From positions 434,001 to 498,000 of the forward strand of contig QXCW01000002.1 in assembly GCA_003550275.1 (NCBI GenBank): 64,000 nucleotides of DNA, read 5' to 3'. The position numbers and the translations under genes were made by a program. This DNA is from Flavobacteriaceae bacterium MAR_2010_72. GTDB taxonomy: Bacteria > Bacteroidota > Bacteroidia > Flavobacteriales > Flavobacteriaceae. Positions 62,723 to 64,000 of the stretch are shown piece after piece. Numbering within the stretch: position 1 is the stretch's first letter; every line of letters starts with the position of its first letter. The notes below the pieces were generated by a model, which made no database searches, was not told the origin of the DNA, and saw only the letters and a list, made by a program, of their open reading frames with translations.

Positions 62723-64000
62723 TTAATAACCAGGGTTTTGTTGTAAGTTAGGATTTGCACTCAAATCAGAAGTTGGGATAGGGAAAACATCTCTAAAGGC
62801 TTCAGTTGTTGTACCATTTTGTACATTGCCTTTCCATGGCCATATGCCACTTGATGAGAATTTCCCAAAACGAATTAGGTCGGTACGTCTATGACATTCC
62901 CAATAAAGTTCTCTAGATCTTTCGTCTAGAATGAAATCTAAATTCAATTCAGACGGTGTAATATTTCCAGAAGTATCGCCATAAGCTCTTACTCGTAATT
63001 GATTAATATATCCAACAGCAGTATTGGCATCTCCACCACCACCTCTAAGATGTGCTTCAGCATAAATTAAATAGGCATCGGCCAATCGAAATAAAGGGAA
63101 GTCAGTATCTGGAAAATTACCAGAAGTATCAGATCCAGGATTTCCGTTTCTATCTACATTTTTATATTTAGCAATAGCATAGCCGTCTGTAAACTTTGAA
63201 ATATTAGGAATCTCTAGGGACTGACCATTAGTGTAAAATAACTCTCGACCATCTGGTGAATTTTCCATTCCTGGAAATTTTTCAACAAAGGTTTTAGTAG
63301 TTCTCACACCGGCCCAACCGCTACTAACTCCAAATTCTGAAAGCGGCATACTGCCACCAACTGGTGCATGAACCAAAAAAGTCATGCCACCAAAGGCCTG
63401 TGTACGTAAACCGTCAAAAGCTATTGGAAAAACAATTTCATTTGACAAATGATTGTCTGCTAAAAATAAATGTTTGTAATCACTTTCTAAAGCATATTGA
63501 TTGGAACCAATTACTTTTTCTGCTTGAATTCTCGCATCTGCATATCGAGGAGTTCCAGTATAAACCTCAGCATTTAAATATAATTTTGCTAATAGCATCC
63601 AAACGGCTGCTTTATCTGCTCTGGCATATTCATTTTGTCCTGGTGCAGGTAATTCGCCCTCTATGGCGGTCAATTCAGATTCTAAATAAGCAAAAAGGTC
63701 AGGGCCATTAGTTTGTTTAGGTAAAAACGCACCAACAATATCTTCATCGGTTACAAAAGGTACATTTCTATAAAAGTCTAACGCATGCGAGTAGCTTAAG
63801 GCCCTCATAAAACGGGCTTCGGCTCTGTAAGTTTGAATTTCTGCTTTTAAACTGGCATCAACTCCTCGAGCACTTAATTTATCATCGGTTGTTTGTCTAA
63901 TAAACTCATTGGCCAAACTAACTTGGTAAATGATCCTGTCATACATGGTTCTGATAAACTCATTGCCAGCAGTCCAGTTTTGATAGTGCAAATCTTTAAT
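62723..64000 (-). CDS. SusD/RagB-family lipoprotein (5' end cut by window)
   Basis: The frame is open to the right edge: codons upstream of the TTG at 63991 read IKD, so the true start lies beyond the window. The 425 or so visible residues include KAEIQTYRAEARFMRALSYSHALDFYRNVPFV, LFRLADAYLIYAEAHLRGG, FILDERSRELYWECHRRTDLIRFGKF and the end block FPIPTSDLSANPNLQQNPGY. Family length is about 500-540, so about 100 residues and the lipoprotein signal are missing. Its SusC partner is expected just outside. Together with SusE/F and GH13 it makes an alpha-glucan PUL. Confidence 0.93.
   Translation of the reverse strand: MKDLHYQNWTAGNEFIRTMYDRIIYQVSLANEFIRQTTDDKLSARGVDASLKAEIQTYRAEARFMRALSYSHALDFYRNVPFVTDEDIVGAFLPKQTNGPDLFAYLESELTAIEGELPAPGQNEYARADKAAVWMLLAKLYLNAEVYTGTPRYADARIQAEKVIGSNQYALESDYKHLFLADNHLSNEIVFPIAFDGLRTQAFGGMTFLVHAPVGGSMPLSEFGVSSGWAGVRTTKTFVEKFPGMENSPDGRELFYTNGQSLEIPNISKFTDGYAIAKYKNVDRNGNPGSDTSGNFPDTDFPLFRLADAYLIYAEAHLRGGGGDANTAVGYINQLRVRAYGDTSGNITPSELNLDFILDERSRELYWECHRRTDLIRFGKFSSSGIWPWKGNVQNGTTTEAFRDVFPIPTSDLSANPNLQQNPGY

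Overview
The window is AT-rich chromosomal DNA from a polysaccharide-degrading member of the Bacteroidota, most likely a marine Flavobacteriaceae. The evidence is two SusC/SusD-type systems, type IX secretion C-terminal sorting tails, Bacteroidota promoters of the TAnnTTTG type, many lipoproteins, several sulfatases, and small palindromic repeats built on CTGAGCGAAGTCGAAG. No rRNA, tRNA, insertion sequence or CRISPR array was seen. Both window edges cut through genes.

Layout. (1) 1-1686: the 3' part of a membrane cytochrome/LRR protein. (2) 1727-6711: a vanadium-haloperoxidase-type enzyme divergent from a sulfatase + CE20-type esterase operon. (3) 6765-12226: six genes that match, step for step, a non-phosphorylating sugar oxidation route (mutarotase-like, dehydrogenase, lactonase, UxuA-type dehydratase, dehydrogenase, FAH-type hydrolase). 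(4) 12232-14598: two DUF4185/DUF5005-like lipoproteins. (5) 14689-37370, all on the minus strand: a large polysaccharide utilization locus. It runs GntR regulator, DUF5004, DUF4961, SusC, SusD, GH92 alpha-mannosidase, CE7 esterase, FG-GAP/ASPIC lipoprotein, sulfatase, a ROK kinase fused to a mannose-6-phosphate-isomerase-like domain, MFS sugar porter, TPR lipoprotein and serine hydrolase. The likely substrate is a sulfated, acetylated alpha-mannose glycan. (6) 37556-39515: a DUF4212/SSS symporter pair. (7) A third DUF4185-like gene and an lgt copy with an in-frame stop. (8) 42355-49433: a planctomycete-type cluster (PSCyt1/DUF1549/LamG/DUF1553, DUF1501, DUF2231-like/cytochrome/LRR, NHL propeller). 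(9) 49453-49715: the first codons of a mannose-6-phosphate isomerase gene broken by tandem palindrome/terminator repeats. (10) 49821-57443: a GntR-LacI hybrid regulator with galM-galK-galT, a clan GH-A hydrolase and a DUF1080 lipoprotein, closed by a strong terminator. (11) 57504-64000: an alpha-glucan locus (SusD partial, SusE/F-like, GH13, T9SS-tailed protein).

The most interesting pattern is a conserved 14-bp near-palindrome, TATGTTCATACATA, at six places (near 3134, 36543, 37340, 37521, 40702 and 42297). It lies at the promoters of the GntR gene, the PUL, the symporter, a DUF4185-like gene, the haloperoxidase/sulfatase pair and the planctomycete-type cluster. This suggests one GntR regulon that ties an uncharacterised cytochrome/DUF1553/DUF1501 system and a vanadium enzyme to alpha-mannan use.
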